Notes: generated by a model not told the origin, from the sequence alone. A stretch of 64,000 nt of DNA from Allofournierella massiliensis (GCF_004345265.1 NZ_SLUM01000002.1:1-64000); one strand, 5' to 3'; shown: positions 33,820 to 43,581, numbered from the stretch's first letter. Numbers and translations: made by a program.

Positions 33820-35322
33820 ATGGCTTATTATTTTGAGGAACCTTCCCGCACGTTTGGCGAGTACCTGCTGGTACCCGGTTACTCTTCCTCCGCCTGTGTA
33901 CCGGACGCTGTGAACCTGAAAACACCTCTGGTTAAGTATCGCAAAGGCGAGGAGGAATGCCCCCTCACCATGAACATCCCCATGGTAAGCGCCATCATGC
34001 AGTCGGTTTCCGGCGATCGCCTGGCCATTGCGCTGGCAAAGCAGGGCGGCGTATCCTTTATTTACGGTTCTCAGTCTGTGGAAGACGAGGCAGCCATGGT
34101 TGCCCGCGTTAAGAGCTACAAGAAGGGTTTTGTAACCAGCGACTCTAATCTGAAGCCCGCCGCTACCCTGGCGGACGTTCTGGAGCTGAAGGAAAAGACC
34201 GGCCACTCCACCGTTGCCATCACCGAGGATGGCACCCCCAACGGCAAGCTGCTGGGCATCGTGGCCAGCCGTGACTACCGTGTCAGCCGTATGTCCATGG
34301 ATGAGCCCGTGGCCAACTTCATGACTCCTATGGAAAAGCTGGTCTACGCACCGGAGACCACCACCCTGAAGGAAGCCAACGACATCATCTGGGACAACAA
34401 GATCAATTCCCTGCCTCTGGTGGACGCTGAAGGCCATCTGAAGTACATGGTCTTCCGCAAGGACTACGACAGCCACAAGGAAAACGTGAACGAGCTGCTG
34501 GACGCCAACAAGAGCTATGTGGTGGGCGCCGGTATCAATACCCGTGACTACGCCGAGCGTGTTCCCGCTCTGATCGAGGCCGGTGTGGACGTGCTGTGCA
34601 TCGACTCCTCCGAGGGCTTCTCCGAGTGGCAGAGCCGCACCATCGCCTGGATCCGTGAGCGCTACGGCGACAAGGTGAAGGTTGGCGCCGGCAACGTGGT
34701 TGACCGCGAAGGCTTCCGTTTCCTGGCTCAGGCCGGCGCGGACTTCATCAAGGTCGGCATCGGCGGCGGTTCCATCTGCATCACCCGCGAGACCAAGGGC
34801 ATCGGCCGTGGTCAGGCCACTGCCGTAATCGAGGTTGCTGCGGCTCGCGACGAGTACTACAAGGAGACCGGCATCTACATTCCCATCTGCTCCGACGGCG
34901 GCATCGTGCACGACTATCACATGACCCTGGCTCTGGCCATGGGCGCCGACTTCGTGATGCTGGGCCGTTACTTCGCCCGCTTCGACGAGAGCCCCACCAA
35001 CAAGCTGCGCATCAACGGCAGCTATGTGAAGGAGTACTGGGGCGAGGGTTCCAACCGCGCCCGCAACTGGCAGCGTTACGATCTGGGCGGTGCCACCAAG
35101 CTGAGCTTTGAGGAAGGCGTGGACAGCTACGTTCCCTACGCCGGCAGCCTGGCCGACGGTGTGGGCACTACCCTGTACAAGATCCGCAGCACCATGTGCA
35201 ACTGCGGCGCTCTGACCATTCCCGAGCTGCAGGAGAAGGCCCGCCTGACTGTGGTTTCCTCCACCAGCATTGTGGAGGGCGGCAGCCACGACGTTATCCT
35301 GAAGAACAACCCCAACAACTAA
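33820..35322 (+). CDS. guaB: IMP dehydrogenase
   Basis: The start at 33820 follows AAAGGAG and gives 500 residues. The TIM barrel is interrupted by two CBS domains at about 105-225. The catalytic Cys320 sits in [12 protein letters not shown], and the flap region has an Arg-Tyr pair (WQRYDLGG). It oxidises IMP to XMP with NAD+, the rate-limiting step of guanine nucleotide synthesis. The N-terminus starts [20 protein letters not shown], a form of GuaB seen in many Clostridia. It is monocistronic with a strong terminator. Confidence 0.95.
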   Translation: MAYYFEEPSRTFGEYLLVPGYSSSACVPDAVNLKTPLVKYRKGEEECPLTMNIPMVSAIMQSVSGDRLAIALAKQGGVSFIYGSQSVEDEAAMVARVKSYKKGFVTSDSNLKPAATLADVLELKEKTGHSTVAITEDGTPNGKLLGIVASRDYRVSRMSMDEPVANFMTPMEKLVYAPETTTLKEANDIIWDNKINSLPLVDAEGHLKYMVFRKDYDSHKENVNELLDANKSYVVGAGINTRDYAERVPALIEAGVDVLCIDSSEGFSEWQSRTIAWIRERYGDKVKVGAGNVVDREGFRFLAQAGADFIKVGIGGGSICITRETKGIGRGQATAVIEVAAARDEYYKETGIYIPICSDGGIVHDYHMTLALAMGADFVMLGRYFARFDESPTNKLRINGSYVKEYWGEGSNRARNWQRYDLGGATKLSFEEGVDSYVPYAGSLADGVGTTLYKIRSTMCNCGALTIPELQEKARLTVVSSTSIVEGGSHDVILKNNPNN

Positions 35323-35334
35323 GCTGAACAAACG

Positions 35335-35369
35335 AACAGGGCACCCGCCATGGCGGGTGCCCTGTTTTT
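35335..35369. terminator. Bidirectional terminator between guaB and the DUF1015 gene
   Basis: AACAGGGCACCCGCCA / TGGCGGGTGCCCTGTT perfect stem with TTTC tail; serves guaB and faces the convergent ser operon. Confidence 0.9.
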
Positions 35370-35439
35370 CGTTTCTCACTTATTCCACATTCCCTTATGA
35401 ATTACGCGGCTCAAAAATCCGAGCGGCGCGTTTCGCCGA

Positions 35440-36753
35440 TCACGGCATAATACGGCGGGCCTCCATATAATAACGCTTGTCCTGCGCACGGCCCATGGAA
35501 AAAGTTTTTCGGGGCAGAACGCCATCCAGCACCACGCCCCGGAACAGATCCTCCTTGCGGAACTCCGGCAGCACGAAGCCGATGCTCTGGGCGCCGGCGC
35601 AAAGGTTGCACAGCGTCTCTTCCCCGTGGATGTAATCCGGTTTTGCTCCCTGCCAGTGAGGCAGGCAATCATCCAGAAAGGCCTGTAACGCCGCCACCGG
35701 CAGCGCCCAGCGTCCATTGGGCTTAATGCAAAGCCAGCCGGTTTTCTCCCCGGCCACCCAGCGGACGGCCCAGGGATCTTCCTTTGCCGGTACCTGCTCC
35801 AGAAGCTGTGCCTGTGCTCCCTGTGCGGTAAAATAATTTACCGCATCCTGCAGAACCGTTTGCGGATTTACCCCCGCCACAAGACGGTGAATGGGTTCAA
35901 TCTCCAAGCTTTCATCCTGAAGATTCACCACCTCGGCCAGCGCCCAGCGGGCCGGATGCTCCAGCCGCTGTTGCGGGGTAAGGGTCTCGCGAATCTGCTC
36001 CCACCGGGCCCGGGCGGCTGCCATGGAATGGTTGCCGTCGCCGGTGGCAAACTGCAGAGCCGGGGCATCCGCCGGAGCGCCATAACGTTTGCTCGAATGT
36101 TCCGGTGCAGCCAGCGCCTCCAGCGCCTGTTGGATTTTCTCGGTGAGCGCCCCCTCCGGGATAAACCAACCGGTCAGCTGACCGCCTCCCAGCATGAGCG
36201 GTGTATCGTAGACTTGTTCCAGTTCATTGCAAACGGCCGCCACCGGCTCAATCACCGACTGCTGCGGGTCATCAATCAGAAGCAGGATGTGGGGCAACTC
36301 CAGCGTGGCCGCCTCCCGCACCGCCAGCCGGGCGGGAATACGCTGGGGCACCGTGCGCTCAGTGGGGCGAATCGGAGAGTTGGAGCCCTCCCGGTAATCG
36401 TAGGCTTCCAGATCCACCGCCATCATCAGACCCCAGCGGGGAGCGGTCACGCCTTCCATCTGGCGGCGTACCAGCATCATCCCGGGTGCGGTGGGCCGGA
36501 GCAGGCCGTTTGTCTGATATTCCTCCATGGTTCGGCCGATTGCTTTGATTCGCTCGGGTGCATCCGTCTCTTCCAGCCAGATCTCCGGCAGGGTCAGCCG
36601 CAAAGTGGAAGGGGCATCCCCTACCAGCTCCTGAACCTTGCACCAGTAATCCGGCTGAGAGGTGTATTGATCGCAGGCCACCACTGCCCATTTTTCCAGA
36701 TCAATCTCCGGGGCGGGCAACAGCATGGCCGCAGGTTTTGTGCATCGCTGCAT
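35440..36753 (-). CDS. DUF1015-family protein
   Basis: A 437-residue protein with the family landmarks WAVVACDQYTSQPDYW near the start, a central ATGDGNHSMAAARARWEQI block whose Asp-Gly-Asn-His tetrad looks catalytic, and YIHGEETLCNLC. The function is unknown; fold predictions in the literature suggest an enzyme. It lies 25 bases after serA and shares the operon with serC and serA, an order seen repeatedly in Clostridia. That argues for a role linked to serine metabolism. AAAGGAG lies before the ATG. Confidence 0.85.
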   Translation of the reverse strand: MQRCTKPAAMLLPAPEIDLEKWAVVACDQYTSQPDYWCKVQELVGDAPSTLRLTLPEIWLEETDAPERIKAIGRTMEEYQTNGLLRPTAPGMMLVRRQMEGVTAPRWGLMMAVDLEAYDYREGSNSPIRPTERTVPQRIPARLAVREAATLELPHILLLIDDPQQSVIEPVAAVCNELEQVYDTPLMLGGGQLTGWFIPEGALTEKIQQALEALAAPEHSSKRYGAPADAPALQFATGDGNHSMAAARARWEQIRETLTPQQRLEHPARWALAEVVNLQDESLEIEPIHRLVAGVNPQTVLQDAVNYFTAQGAQAQLLEQVPAKEDPWAVRWVAGEKTGWLCIKPNGRWALPVAALQAFLDDCLPHWQGAKPDYIHGEETLCNLCAGAQSIGFVLPEFRKEDLFRGVVLDGVLPRKTFSMGRAQDKRYYMEARRIMP

Positions 36754-36778
36754 GGTCGTGTTCTCCTTTCCCCACCCG

Positions 36779-37918
36779 TCAAATCAGGCGTACTCGCAGA
36801 ACACCGGGCTGTGCGGCAAGCTGCTCCAGCTGCTGGGGGGTGGGTTCGGTTTCCAGATCAGCCAGCAGGCAGCACCGTTCTCCCTTTTGGGCGGCGGCGC
36901 GGGCCAGCACCTTCCAGGGTGCCAGCAGCTGCTCTTCCTCCAGATTTTCGCCCAGCACGCAAAGACGGGGACCTGCAGTTTTTGCGCCCAGCGTGCAATC
37001 CGGGTAATTCACCGCATTGCGAAGGGTGCCTTCCTCCAGAAAAGCCTTCAGCTGATCCACTGCCATGCAGGCGCAATTGTCCTCCGATTCCTCGGTGGAA
37101 GCCCCCAGATGGGGAATCACCAGTGCGCCGGGCAGGTGGACCACTGCCGGGTTGGGGAAATCCGAAACATAGCGGCGCACAATCCCCTGCTCCATGGCTT
37201 GAGCCAGCGCCTCGTCGTCCACCAGTTTATCCCGGGAGAAGTTCAGCAGCACCGTACCGGGCTTCATTTTTGCGAACACCGCCCCATTGATCATCTGACG
37301 GGTGGCATCGTTCAACGGCAGGTGCAGCGTAATGTAATCGCAGGTTTCATAAATCTCGTCGGGGCCTTCCAGCAGGTGAACCTCCTGGGCCAAGCCGGGG
37401 ATGGTGCCGTCGCCCTCCGGCAGGGTGTAGGCCCAGACCTCCATGCCCAGAGCAAGAGCGGCGTTCGCCACCTTTACTCCGATGTGGCCCAGACCGATGA
37501 TTCCCAGACGCTTGCCCTGAATCTCACCACCGGCAAACTGCTTTTTGGCTTTTTCGGTGTCCTTGGCGATGTCCGGGTCGGCCTGATTGGCGCGAACCCA
37601 CTCCACGCCGCCCACCACGTCACGGGCGGCCAGCAGCATTCCTGCCAGCACCAGTTCTTTCACGCCGTTGGCATTGGCGCCGGGGGTATTGAACACCACG
37701 GTGCCCTGTTTTGCCAGCGCGTCCAACGGAATGTTATTCACACCGGCTCCCGCCCGGGCCACGGCCAGTAACCCGGCAGGTGCTGTCATGGCGTGCATGT
37801 CGGCGCTGCGCACCAGCGCCAGCTGAGCTTCCTCCAGCGGGGCATCCAGCTGATATCCCGCGCCGAATCGTTCCAGTCCCACCTTGGCAATGGGGTTCAG
37901 GCATGTTACCTTTGTCAT
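36779..37918 (-). CDS. serA: D-3-phosphoglycerate dehydrogenase
   Basis: A 379-residue D-2-hydroxyacid dehydrogenase. The substrate-binding RAGAGVNNIPLD, NAD loop GLGHIGVKVANAALALGMEV, catalytic Arg region FSRDKLVDDEAL and His in IPHLGASTEESE are all present. The C-terminal 70 residues form a short ACT-like domain, the feedback module of the short SerA type. It catalyses the first step of serine synthesis from glycerate-3-phosphate. It is placed between serC and the DUF1015 gene. Confidence 0.92.
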   Translation of the reverse strand: MTKVTCLNPIAKVGLERFGAGYQLDAPLEEAQLALVRSADMHAMTAPAGLLAVARAGAGVNNIPLDALAKQGTVVFNTPGANANGVKELVLAGMLLAARDVVGGVEWVRANQADPDIAKDTEKAKKQFAGGEIQGKRLGIIGLGHIGVKVANAALALGMEVWAYTLPEGDGTIPGLAQEVHLLEGPDEIYETCDYITLHLPLNDATRQMINGAVFAKMKPGTVLLNFSRDKLVDDEALAQAMEQGIVRRYVSDFPNPAVVHLPGALVIPHLGASTEESEDNCACMAVDQLKAFLEEGTLRNAVNYPDCTLGAKTAGPRLCVLGENLEEEQLLAPWKVLARAAAQKGERCCLLADLETEPTPQQLEQLAAQPGVLRVRLI

Positions 37919-37933
37919 CGTTTCCGCCCCCCC

Positions 37934-39016
37934 TTAGCCGTTCTCGGTCTCAAACTGCTTCATGAAGTCCACCAGCGTCTGCACGCCTGCCAGCGGCATG
38001 GCGTTGTAGATGGAGGCGCGCATACCGCCCACGGTGCGGTGACCCTTCAGATTCACCAGGCCCTTGGCGGCCGCTTCCTTCACAAATTTTGCATCCAGAT
38101 CCTTGTCGCCGGTCACAAAGGGAACGTTCATCAACGAACGATCCTTTTTGTCCACCGTGCCCCGGAACAGGCGGCTCTCATCCAGGAAATCATACAGCAG
38201 CTTTGCCTTTTCCAGGTTGCGCTGCTGCATCCCCTCCAGGCCACCCTGGGCTTTAATCCACTGGAACACCTTTCCGCAGATATAGATGCCGTAGCAGGGA
38301 GGTGTATTGTACAAAGAATTGTTGTCCGCATGGATTTTGTACTGCAGCATGGTGGGCACAAAAGCCGGAACCTCCTCCGGGATCAGATCCTCCCGGATGA
38401 TAACCACCACCACGCCCGCCGGGCCGATGTTCTTCTGCGCTCCGGCGAAGATCAGCCCATAACGGCTCACATCCACCGGTTCGGACAAGAAGCAGGAGGA
38501 CTGGTCCGCCACCAGCGGCTTGCCCTTGGTGTTGGGCAGGGTCTTGTATTTGGTGCCGTAGATGGTGTTGTTCTCGCAGATATATACGTAATCCGCATCC
38601 GGCGAAACCGGCAGATCGGTGCAATCCGGGATATAGGCGAAGGTGCGATCCTCACTGGTGGCCAGCTTGTTGGCCTTGCCGTATTTTCCGCCCTCCGCAA
38701 AAGCTTTCTTCGCCCACTGGCCGGTGACGATGTAATCCGCCACGCCGTTTTTCATCAGGTTCATGGGCACCATGGCAAACTGCTGGGATGCGCCGCCCTG
38801 CAAAAACAACACCTTGTAATTGCCCGGCAATGCCAGCAGATCCATCAGATCCTGCTGGGCCTGATCCAGAATGTTCTGAAAGGAACTGGATCGATGGCTC
38901 ATCTCCATTACGCTCATGCCGCAGCCCTGATAGTCCAGCATTTCCGCAGAAGACTGGCGCAGCACCTCCTCGGGAAGCATCGCCGGTCCGGCGGAAAAGT
39001 TGTACACTCTGCTCAT
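37934..39016 (-). CDS. serC: Phosphoserine aminotransferase
   Basis: A 360-residue fold-type I PLP enzyme. The N-terminus VYNFSAGPAMLPEEVL and the PLP lysine in FAGAQKNIGPAG are SerC signatures. It converts phosphohydroxypyruvate plus glutamate to phosphoserine. It is the first gene of the serC-serA-DUF1015 operon. The leader has a candidate promoter TTGTTA-17-TAATGT about 100 bases upstream. No serB is present in the window. Confidence 0.95.
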   Translation of the reverse strand: MSRVYNFSAGPAMLPEEVLRQSSAEMLDYQGCGMSVMEMSHRSSSFQNILDQAQQDLMDLLALPGNYKVLFLQGGASQQFAMVPMNLMKNGVADYIVTGQWAKKAFAEGGKYGKANKLATSEDRTFAYIPDCTDLPVSPDADYVYICENNTIYGTKYKTLPNTKGKPLVADQSSCFLSEPVDVSRYGLIFAGAQKNIGPAGVVVVIIREDLIPEEVPAFVPTMLQYKIHADNNSLYNTPPCYGIYICGKVFQWIKAQGGLEGMQQRNLEKAKLLYDFLDESRLFRGTVDKKDRSLMNVPFVTGDKDLDAKFVKEAAAKGLVNLKGHRTVGGMRASIYNAMPLAGVQTLVDFMKQFETENG

Positions 39017-39090
39017 TCTCGATCCACTCCTTTTGTTTCAGATTTGCCAGCAACGGGCAGCATTCTTTGTCGCCGCATCAATTCATTGCT

Positions 39091-39300
39091 TTAGCTTACT
39101 AAATACATTATCACATCGGAATGGAAATAACAACTGCCGTTTTTCACAACTTTAACGGTCGATCCTTTGGAACTGTCCGTCATATAGCCAATTGTGTGTG
39201 CTGTACAAATACACTCTTGTGTTTTTCGCCCTGGAATAAACAAGGCGCCCTCATGCAGCATCACTACAAAGCCAGTGGGCTCTGAAAAAGCATCCTGCAC
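39091..39300 (-). CDS. Possible small protein or gene remnant
   Basis: An open frame of 69 codons with a GTG start and no good ribosome site, in a stretch visibly less GC-rich than its neighbours. The product has protein-like composition (GFVVMLHEGALFIPGRKTQE, YFHSDVIMYLVS) but no family I recognise. It fills the 330-base gap before serC and may be a remnant or part of the serC leader. I give it low weight. Confidence 0.25.
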   Translation of the reverse strand: MQDAFSEPTGFVVMLHEGALFIPGRKTQECICTAHTIGYMTDSSKGSTVKVVKNGSCYFHSDVIMYLVS

Positions 39301-39345
39301 AAAAGCGCCTTATCGTAACATTTATTGTATCGTGGAATGCGTGGC

Positions 39346-40095
39346 TTAGAGAATCAACTCTGCCTCAAAGCAACATTTTCCCTCACGGGTGCCGGATACA
39401 TACCAGCCTTTTTCCGTGCTGCCCCGCTGGACCTGAAAGTGCTCGCCCGCCGGGACCTCATTGTGGTAGCTGATGCTGATGCGGCGAACCGGCCGCTGCT
39501 GCAGCTGTTCCAGCGGCAGTGCATCGCAGGCGATGTCTGCGTAGCGGGTATTGTTCAGGTGGCCGTTGATGTCGCAGAAGGTATAGTAGGCAGCAGCCTG
39601 GCCCACCTGCTCCACCTCCCGGGGCCGTTCGATGGTCATGTCCAGCTGCTCTTCCACATCGGCTCCAAAGGGAAGATTCTGAAAGGCTTCAGGCGGGCGG
39701 CGGATGATACGGCGGGCCTGCGGGTCCACCAGAACCCATCGGCTGTCGGTCAGACCCAGCGTGTTGCCCTGCTCATCCTTTGCCACAGTCACACGCTTAT
39801 AGGTAGCCCGTTTGCAGTTTTCCGGCCTGGTGGTCAGGGTGATAACCTCGCCGCAGCGGGGAACCCGCTCCCACTGAAGGGCCATTTTCGCCATGAGAAA
39901 AATCGCATTGTTCTTTTCGTAAAATTCCTGATTCAGCCCGATTGCCTCGCAGTGATCGGTGGAAAGCTGCTGCACCATACGCAGAAATGCGCCGGGCATC
40001 AGGTATCCATTCAGATCGCAATCGGTGTCCTTCACCCGAAAGGTCTGGGTGTAGGTAGTCAGCTCCTGCATTTTCTTTTTCGCCTTCTTTTGCAT
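39346..40095 (-). CDS. Acyl-ACP thioesterase
   Basis: The start at 40095 follows AAAAGGAAA; longer frames run back through the promoter. The product has 249 residues and two hot-dog repeats. The first contains VKDTDCDLNGYLMPGAFLRM and the second DINGHLNNTRYADIACDALP, where the Asn and His of NGHLNNTRY are active-site residues of FatA/FatB-like bacterial thioesterases. It releases free fatty acids from acyl-ACP. It works on products of the fab cluster 11 kb upstream. An extended -10 promoter precedes it. Confidence 0.88.
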   Translation of the reverse strand: MQKKAKKKMQELTTYTQTFRVKDTDCDLNGYLMPGAFLRMVQQLSTDHCEAIGLNQEFYEKNNAIFLMAKMALQWERVPRCGEVITLTTRPENCKRATYKRVTVAKDEQGNTLGLTDSRWVLVDPQARRIIRRPPEAFQNLPFGADVEEQLDMTIERPREVEQVGQAAAYYTFCDINGHLNNTRYADIACDALPLEQLQQRPVRRISISYHNEVPAGEHFQVQRGSTEKGWYVSGTREGKCCFEAELIL

Positions 40096-40110
40096 TGAAA
40101 TTTCCTTTTT

Positions 40111-40119
40111 ATTATAGCA
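40111..40119 (-). promoter_or_regulatory. Extended -10 promoter of the thioesterase gene
   Basis: Minus strand TGC-TATAAT (40111-40119), 15 bases before the ATG at 40095; no recognisable -35 box. Confidence 0.5.
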
Positions 40120-40159
40120 CAAATTTCCGCCAGATAGGCCGCTGTTTTTACTCGGCGGC

Positions 40160-40188
40160 TTGCCGTTGCTTTCCCCGCGTGCTATACT
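40160..40188 (+). promoter_or_regulatory. Promoter of a small membrane protein gene
   Basis: TTGCCG (40160-40165), 17-base spacer, TATACT (40183-40188), divergent from the thioesterase promoter. Confidence 0.65.
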
Positions 40189-40253
40189 AAAGAAGACCTG
40201 TTCTGACAAACATTCGGACCCGGTTTCCGGGCCGATAAAAGGAGGCATATGCA

Positions 40254-40562
40254 ATGGTGCAAAAGCCCTGGGGGGCCGGTTCCCTGTCGGTTCCCCTCTG
40301 TCTTTTGGGTGTCCTGTTTTCCTGCAATCTTCCCGGCGGCTTCTGCCTGGGCGATGCGATCTTTTCTCTGGCGGGCCTTTCCGCCTGGTCTGCCGGCAGC
40401 AGCGGCCTGCACTATCCCCCCTACGCGGCGATTCTTCTGTTTGTACCTGCCGCGGTGCTGGGCTGGCGTTTTTCCAGCCATCGGCTGGCCGGTTGGGGCA
40501 AATGGGTCTCGACCCTGATTCTCGCCTTCCTTGCGCTCAGCCTGCTGTTCTGGGTTCTTTGA
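40254..40562 (+). CDS. Small hypothetical membrane protein (102 residues)
   Basis: AAAAGGAGG ends eight bases before the ATG at 40254; a second ATG at 40249 in another frame is only three bases from the site and gives no membrane pattern. The product has three hydrophobic segments: residues 10-27, 58-72 and 84-102, the last ending the protein (TLILAFLALSLLFWVL). Its own promoter and a two-way terminator make it an independent unit. The family is not recognised. It may be a small permease-like or lipid-associated protein, but this is only a guess. Confidence 0.6.
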   Translation: MVQKPWGAGSLSVPLCLLGVLFSCNLPGGFCLGDAIFSLAGLSAWSAGSSGLHYPPYAAILLFVPAAVLGWRFSSHRLAGWGKWVSTLILAFLALSLLFWVL

Positions 40563-40582
40563 GCCCGGTTTTGTGACATGAT

Positions 40583-40632
40583 AAAAAAGCCTGTTCCCCT
40601 TCCGGAAATCCGGAATCGGGAACAGGCTTTTT
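40583..40632. terminator. Bidirectional terminator between the small membrane protein and potD
   Basis: AAAAAGCCTGTTCCC / GGGAACAGGCTTTTT with an inner TTCCGG / CCGGAA hairpin; A and T tracts on both sides. Confidence 0.88.
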
Positions 40633-40640
40633 AATTTTGA

Positions 40641-41888
40641 TTAATACATCTGACGGCGCTTTTTGCGGGCACGACGGCGCCACACGTTGAACACCGTCAT
40701 GGCGATGGCCACCAGCAGGAACACCGGAACCAGCCACTGGTTGCCGGTATCGTCGAAGCTCTTCATCTGGCTCCAGGCCATATCCATGGCGCTGTTCAGC
40801 TCATCCGAGATAACGCTGGGATACTCGCTGCGCTCGATCAGCTCCGGATCGGGATACATCAGCTCACTGTCCCGCAGTTCGGCGGGCAGCAGCTCACGCA
40901 CTGCCTCCACCGGGGAGGTATACTGGACGAACAGCGTGTTCTGCAGCGCCACATCCACCTCGCACATGTAGTTGATGAACATCTCCGCCGCTTCCTGGTT
41001 CTGGCTGGAAGCAGGAATGCACATGGCGTCCACGCACTGCAGAGTGCCCTCCTCGGGAATGAACATGCCCAGGCTGGGGTTCTCGGCAATCATGGTCAGG
41101 CCGTCGCCGGTGTAGTAGGGGGCCAGCGCAGCCTCGCCGCCCTCCATCTTGTCGAACACCTCATCCATCACATAGGCCTGCACCAGAGGCTTCTGCTCCT
41201 GCAGCTTGACCAGAGCATCGTCGATGTCCTGAGTGCTGGTGGGATTCATGCTGCGGCCAAGGGTCTTGAGGGCCATGGCAAAGCAGTCGCGGCTGTTGTT
41301 GAACTGCAGAATCTGGCCGGTGTAGCGGGGATCCCACAGCAGGTTCCAGCCCTGCTCCAGATCCGCTTCATCCACCATATCCTTGTTGTAGGTGATGCCC
41401 ACCATACACCACATGTAAGGCACGCTGTACACATTGCCCGGGTCGTATTCCTTATCCAGATACAGCTCGGAAATGCCTGCCAGATTGGGAATGTTCTCCT
41501 TGTTCAGGGGCAGCAGCATCCCTTCGTTGGCCATCTTGCCCAGCATGTAGTCGCTGGGGAAGATCACATCGTAGCTGGCGCCGCCGCTTTTCAGCTTGGC
41601 GTACATGCTTTCGTTGGTGTCGAAGGTGGTGTAATTGACCTTGATGCCGGTCAGCTCTTCAAAGGCGGAGATTACATCCACGCTTTCATCCGAGCCGTCC
41701 GAGATATAAAGGCCCCAGTTGTAAACATTCAGGGAGACGTTCTGCCCCTTGAACCGGGTCCAGTCGTAGTCAGCGCTGACCGAGATATCCTCGGTGACCT
41801 GAATCTTGTCCTCCGCCGCAAAGGTGGGAAGGGCAAGACTTCCGGCCGCCAGCACCAGGGTCAGCAGCAGGCTGATTACTTTTTTCAT
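40641..41888 (-). CDS. potD: Polyamine ABC transporter substrate-binding protein with C-terminal membrane anchor
   Basis: I place the start at 41888 (MKKVISLLLT) because GGGGAGG abuts an earlier in-frame ATG with no spacing. The 415-residue product has a cleavable signal peptide ending near TFAAED. The PotD core follows, with LNVYNWGLYISDGSDESV, FEELTGIKVNYTTFDTNESMYAK and a DVIFPSDYMLGKM pocket segment. There is no lipobox cysteine. Instead the last 35 residues are a hydrophobic helix (LVPVFLLVAIAMTVFNVW) and a basic tail (RRRARKKRRQ). This would tether the binder by a C-terminal transmembrane helix. It is last in the potABCD operon. Confidence 0.9.
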   Translation of the reverse strand: MKKVISLLLTLVLAAGSLALPTFAAEDKIQVTEDISVSADYDWTRFKGQNVSLNVYNWGLYISDGSDESVDVISAFEELTGIKVNYTTFDTNESMYAKLKSGGASYDVIFPSDYMLGKMANEGMLLPLNKENIPNLAGISELYLDKEYDPGNVYSVPYMWCMVGITYNKDMVDEADLEQGWNLLWDPRYTGQILQFNNSRDCFAMALKTLGRSMNPTSTQDIDDALVKLQEQKPLVQAYVMDEVFDKMEGGEAALAPYYTGDGLTMIAENPSLGMFIPEEGTLQCVDAMCIPASSQNQEAAEMFINYMCEVDVALQNTLFVQYTSPVEAVRELLPAELRDSELMYPDPELIERSEYPSVISDELNSAMDMAWSQMKSFDDTGNQWLVPVFLLVAIAMTVFNVWRRRARKKRRQMY

Positions 41889-41904
41889 CGCTCGCATCCT
41901 CCCC

Positions 41905-42765
41905 TTATTCTTTGATCCGCTTTTTGCGGTAGCTGCGGCTTTCCAGTGCGTTGCTCACCAGGATGATGCACAGAATGGCCACGAACATGATGGTGGACAG
42001 AGCGTTGATCTCCGGGCTGACCTTTTTGCGGGTCATGCTGTAGATGGCAATGGGCAGCGTCTGCAGCGTGCCGCAGCTGAAGTAAGAGATGATGAAATCA
42101 TCGATGGAGTAGGTCAGGCTGATCAGGAAGGCGGAGAGGATGGCGGGCATCAGCTCCGGCAGGACCACCTTGAAGAAAGCCTGACGGGGATTGCAGCCCA
42201 GATCCAGCGCCGCCTCATACATGCGCACGTCCATGCGGCGCAGCTTGGGCGCCACATTGAAAATCACGTAGGGCACGCAGAAGGTGATGTGGGCGATGAG
42301 CAGGGTGCCGAAGCCGAAGATGTTCTCCGGCAGGAATTTCAGAAAGCCGGGCACCGACGGATTGGAGTTCAGCCAATGGGCGATGTTCACATACACCACG
42401 AACAGCATCATCAGCGAAACACCGGTGATGATCTCCGGGTTGACCACCGGCAGGTAGCTCACGGTATTGATCACACCCTGGGTGCGTTTTTTCATACCGC
42501 TGATACCAATGGAGGCCATCACGCCCAGAATAGTGGCCACGGTGGCGGCCAGGAAAGCCACCACCAGGCTGAGCCACAGGGCTTCCAGAATCATTTCGTT
42601 GTGCAGCAGGCTCTGGTACCACTTCAGGGTGAAGCCGGTGAACAGGGTGCGGCTTTTGCTCTCGTTGAAGCTGAACACCATCATCACCGCGATGGGCACA
42701 TACAGGAACGAGAAAATCAGGCACAGATAAACCTTTTGCAGGGCGGCCAAATGTTGCTTTTTCAT
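41905..42765 (-). CDS. potC: Polyamine ABC transporter permease PotC
   Basis: A 286-residue permease with six membrane helices. The EAA-type coupling loop is visible as YEAALDLGCNPRQAFFKVVLPELMPA shown here by EAALDLGCNPRQAFFKV. It pairs with PotB to form the channel. The start overlaps the potB stop (ATGA). The N-terminal MKKQHLAALQKV is cytoplasmic. Confidence 0.92.
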   Translation of the reverse strand: MKKQHLAALQKVYLCLIFSFLYVPIAVMMVFSFNESKSRTLFTGFTLKWYQSLLHNEMILEALWLSLVVAFLAATVATILGVMASIGISGMKKRTQGVINTVSYLPVVNPEIITGVSLMMLFVVYVNIAHWLNSNPSVPGFLKFLPENIFGFGTLLIAHITFCVPYVIFNVAPKLRRMDVRMYEAALDLGCNPRQAFFKVVLPELMPAILSAFLISLTYSIDDFIISYFSCGTLQTLPIAIYSMTRKKVSPEINALSTIMFVAILCIILVSNALESRSYRKKRIKE

Positions 42766-43577
42766 TACACCACGCCCTCCATATCCTCGTCGTCAAAGCC
42801 GTTGGTGAAGCTCATGCACAGCAGCACGATCACCATCAGCACCAGACTGAGCGCACTGCCCAGGTTGTAGTTGTAGCTGTTGCCCAGGAACTGCAGCTCA
42901 ATCAGGTCACCGATGAGCATGTTGGAGCCACCGCCCAGCATCCGGCTGATGATAAAGGTGGAAACGCTGGGTACGAACACCATGGTGATGCCGGTGGCGA
43001 TACCGGGGGCGGACAGAGGAATCAGCACCTTGGTCAGGGTCTTGAACATACCTGCGCCCAGATCCTGTGCGGCCTCGATGACGCTGTTGTCGATCTTGGT
43101 CATGGCGGTGTACAGCGGCAGAATCATGTAGGGCAAGAAGTTATACACCATGCCCAGCACAACCGCGCCGCTGGTGTAGATCATCTGGAAGGGTCCGATG
43201 CCGAAGAAGCCCAGAATCCGGTTGATGATGCCGTTGTTCTCCAGAAGGCTCATCCAGGCGTAGGTGCGCAGCAGAAAGTTCATCCACATGGGCAGCATGA
43301 CCAGCATAAGGAAAATCTTCTGCTTGGCCGCACGCTGGCGGGAGAGAAAATAGCTGACCGGGAAGCTGAGCACCAGGCAGATCACGGTGGCTTCCGCCGC
43401 CAGCAGCAGACTGCGCACGAATACCGTGCTGTACTGCCCGATGATCATCAGGTTTTCCAGGGTAAAGTTGCCTGCCTTGTCGGTAAAGGCGAAATAAGTG
43501 ACGATGGCCAGCGGCACCAGGATGAACACAACCATCCACACCAGGTAAGGCGCGGCCAGTTTACGGTTCTTGATCAT
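42765..43577 (-). CDS. potB: Polyamine ABC transporter permease PotB
   Basis: A 270-residue six-helix permease. The coupling loop is EAAQDLGAGMFKTLTKVLIP, typical of PotB. It follows potA by four bases and overlaps potC by four. Together with PotC it moves spermidine or putrescine delivered by PotD, energised by PotA. Confidence 0.92.
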   Translation of the reverse strand: MIKNRKLAAPYLVWMVVFILVPLAIVTYFAFTDKAGNFTLENLMIIGQYSTVFVRSLLLAAEATVICLVLSFPVSYFLSRQRAAKQKIFLMLVMLPMWMNFLLRTYAWMSLLENNGIINRILGFFGIGPFQMIYTSGAVVLGMVYNFLPYMILPLYTAMTKIDNSVIEAAQDLGAGMFKTLTKVLIPLSAPGIATGITMVFVPSVSTFIISRMLGGGSNMLIGDLIELQFLGNSYNYNLGSALSLVLMVIVLLCMSFTNGFDDEDMEGVV

Positions 43578-43581
43578 GGCC

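Noticed and set aside
40249-40576. Alternative frame starting at the ATG at 40249
   Set aside because: Only three bases from the ribosome site and no membrane pattern; the 40254 frame is better on both counts.
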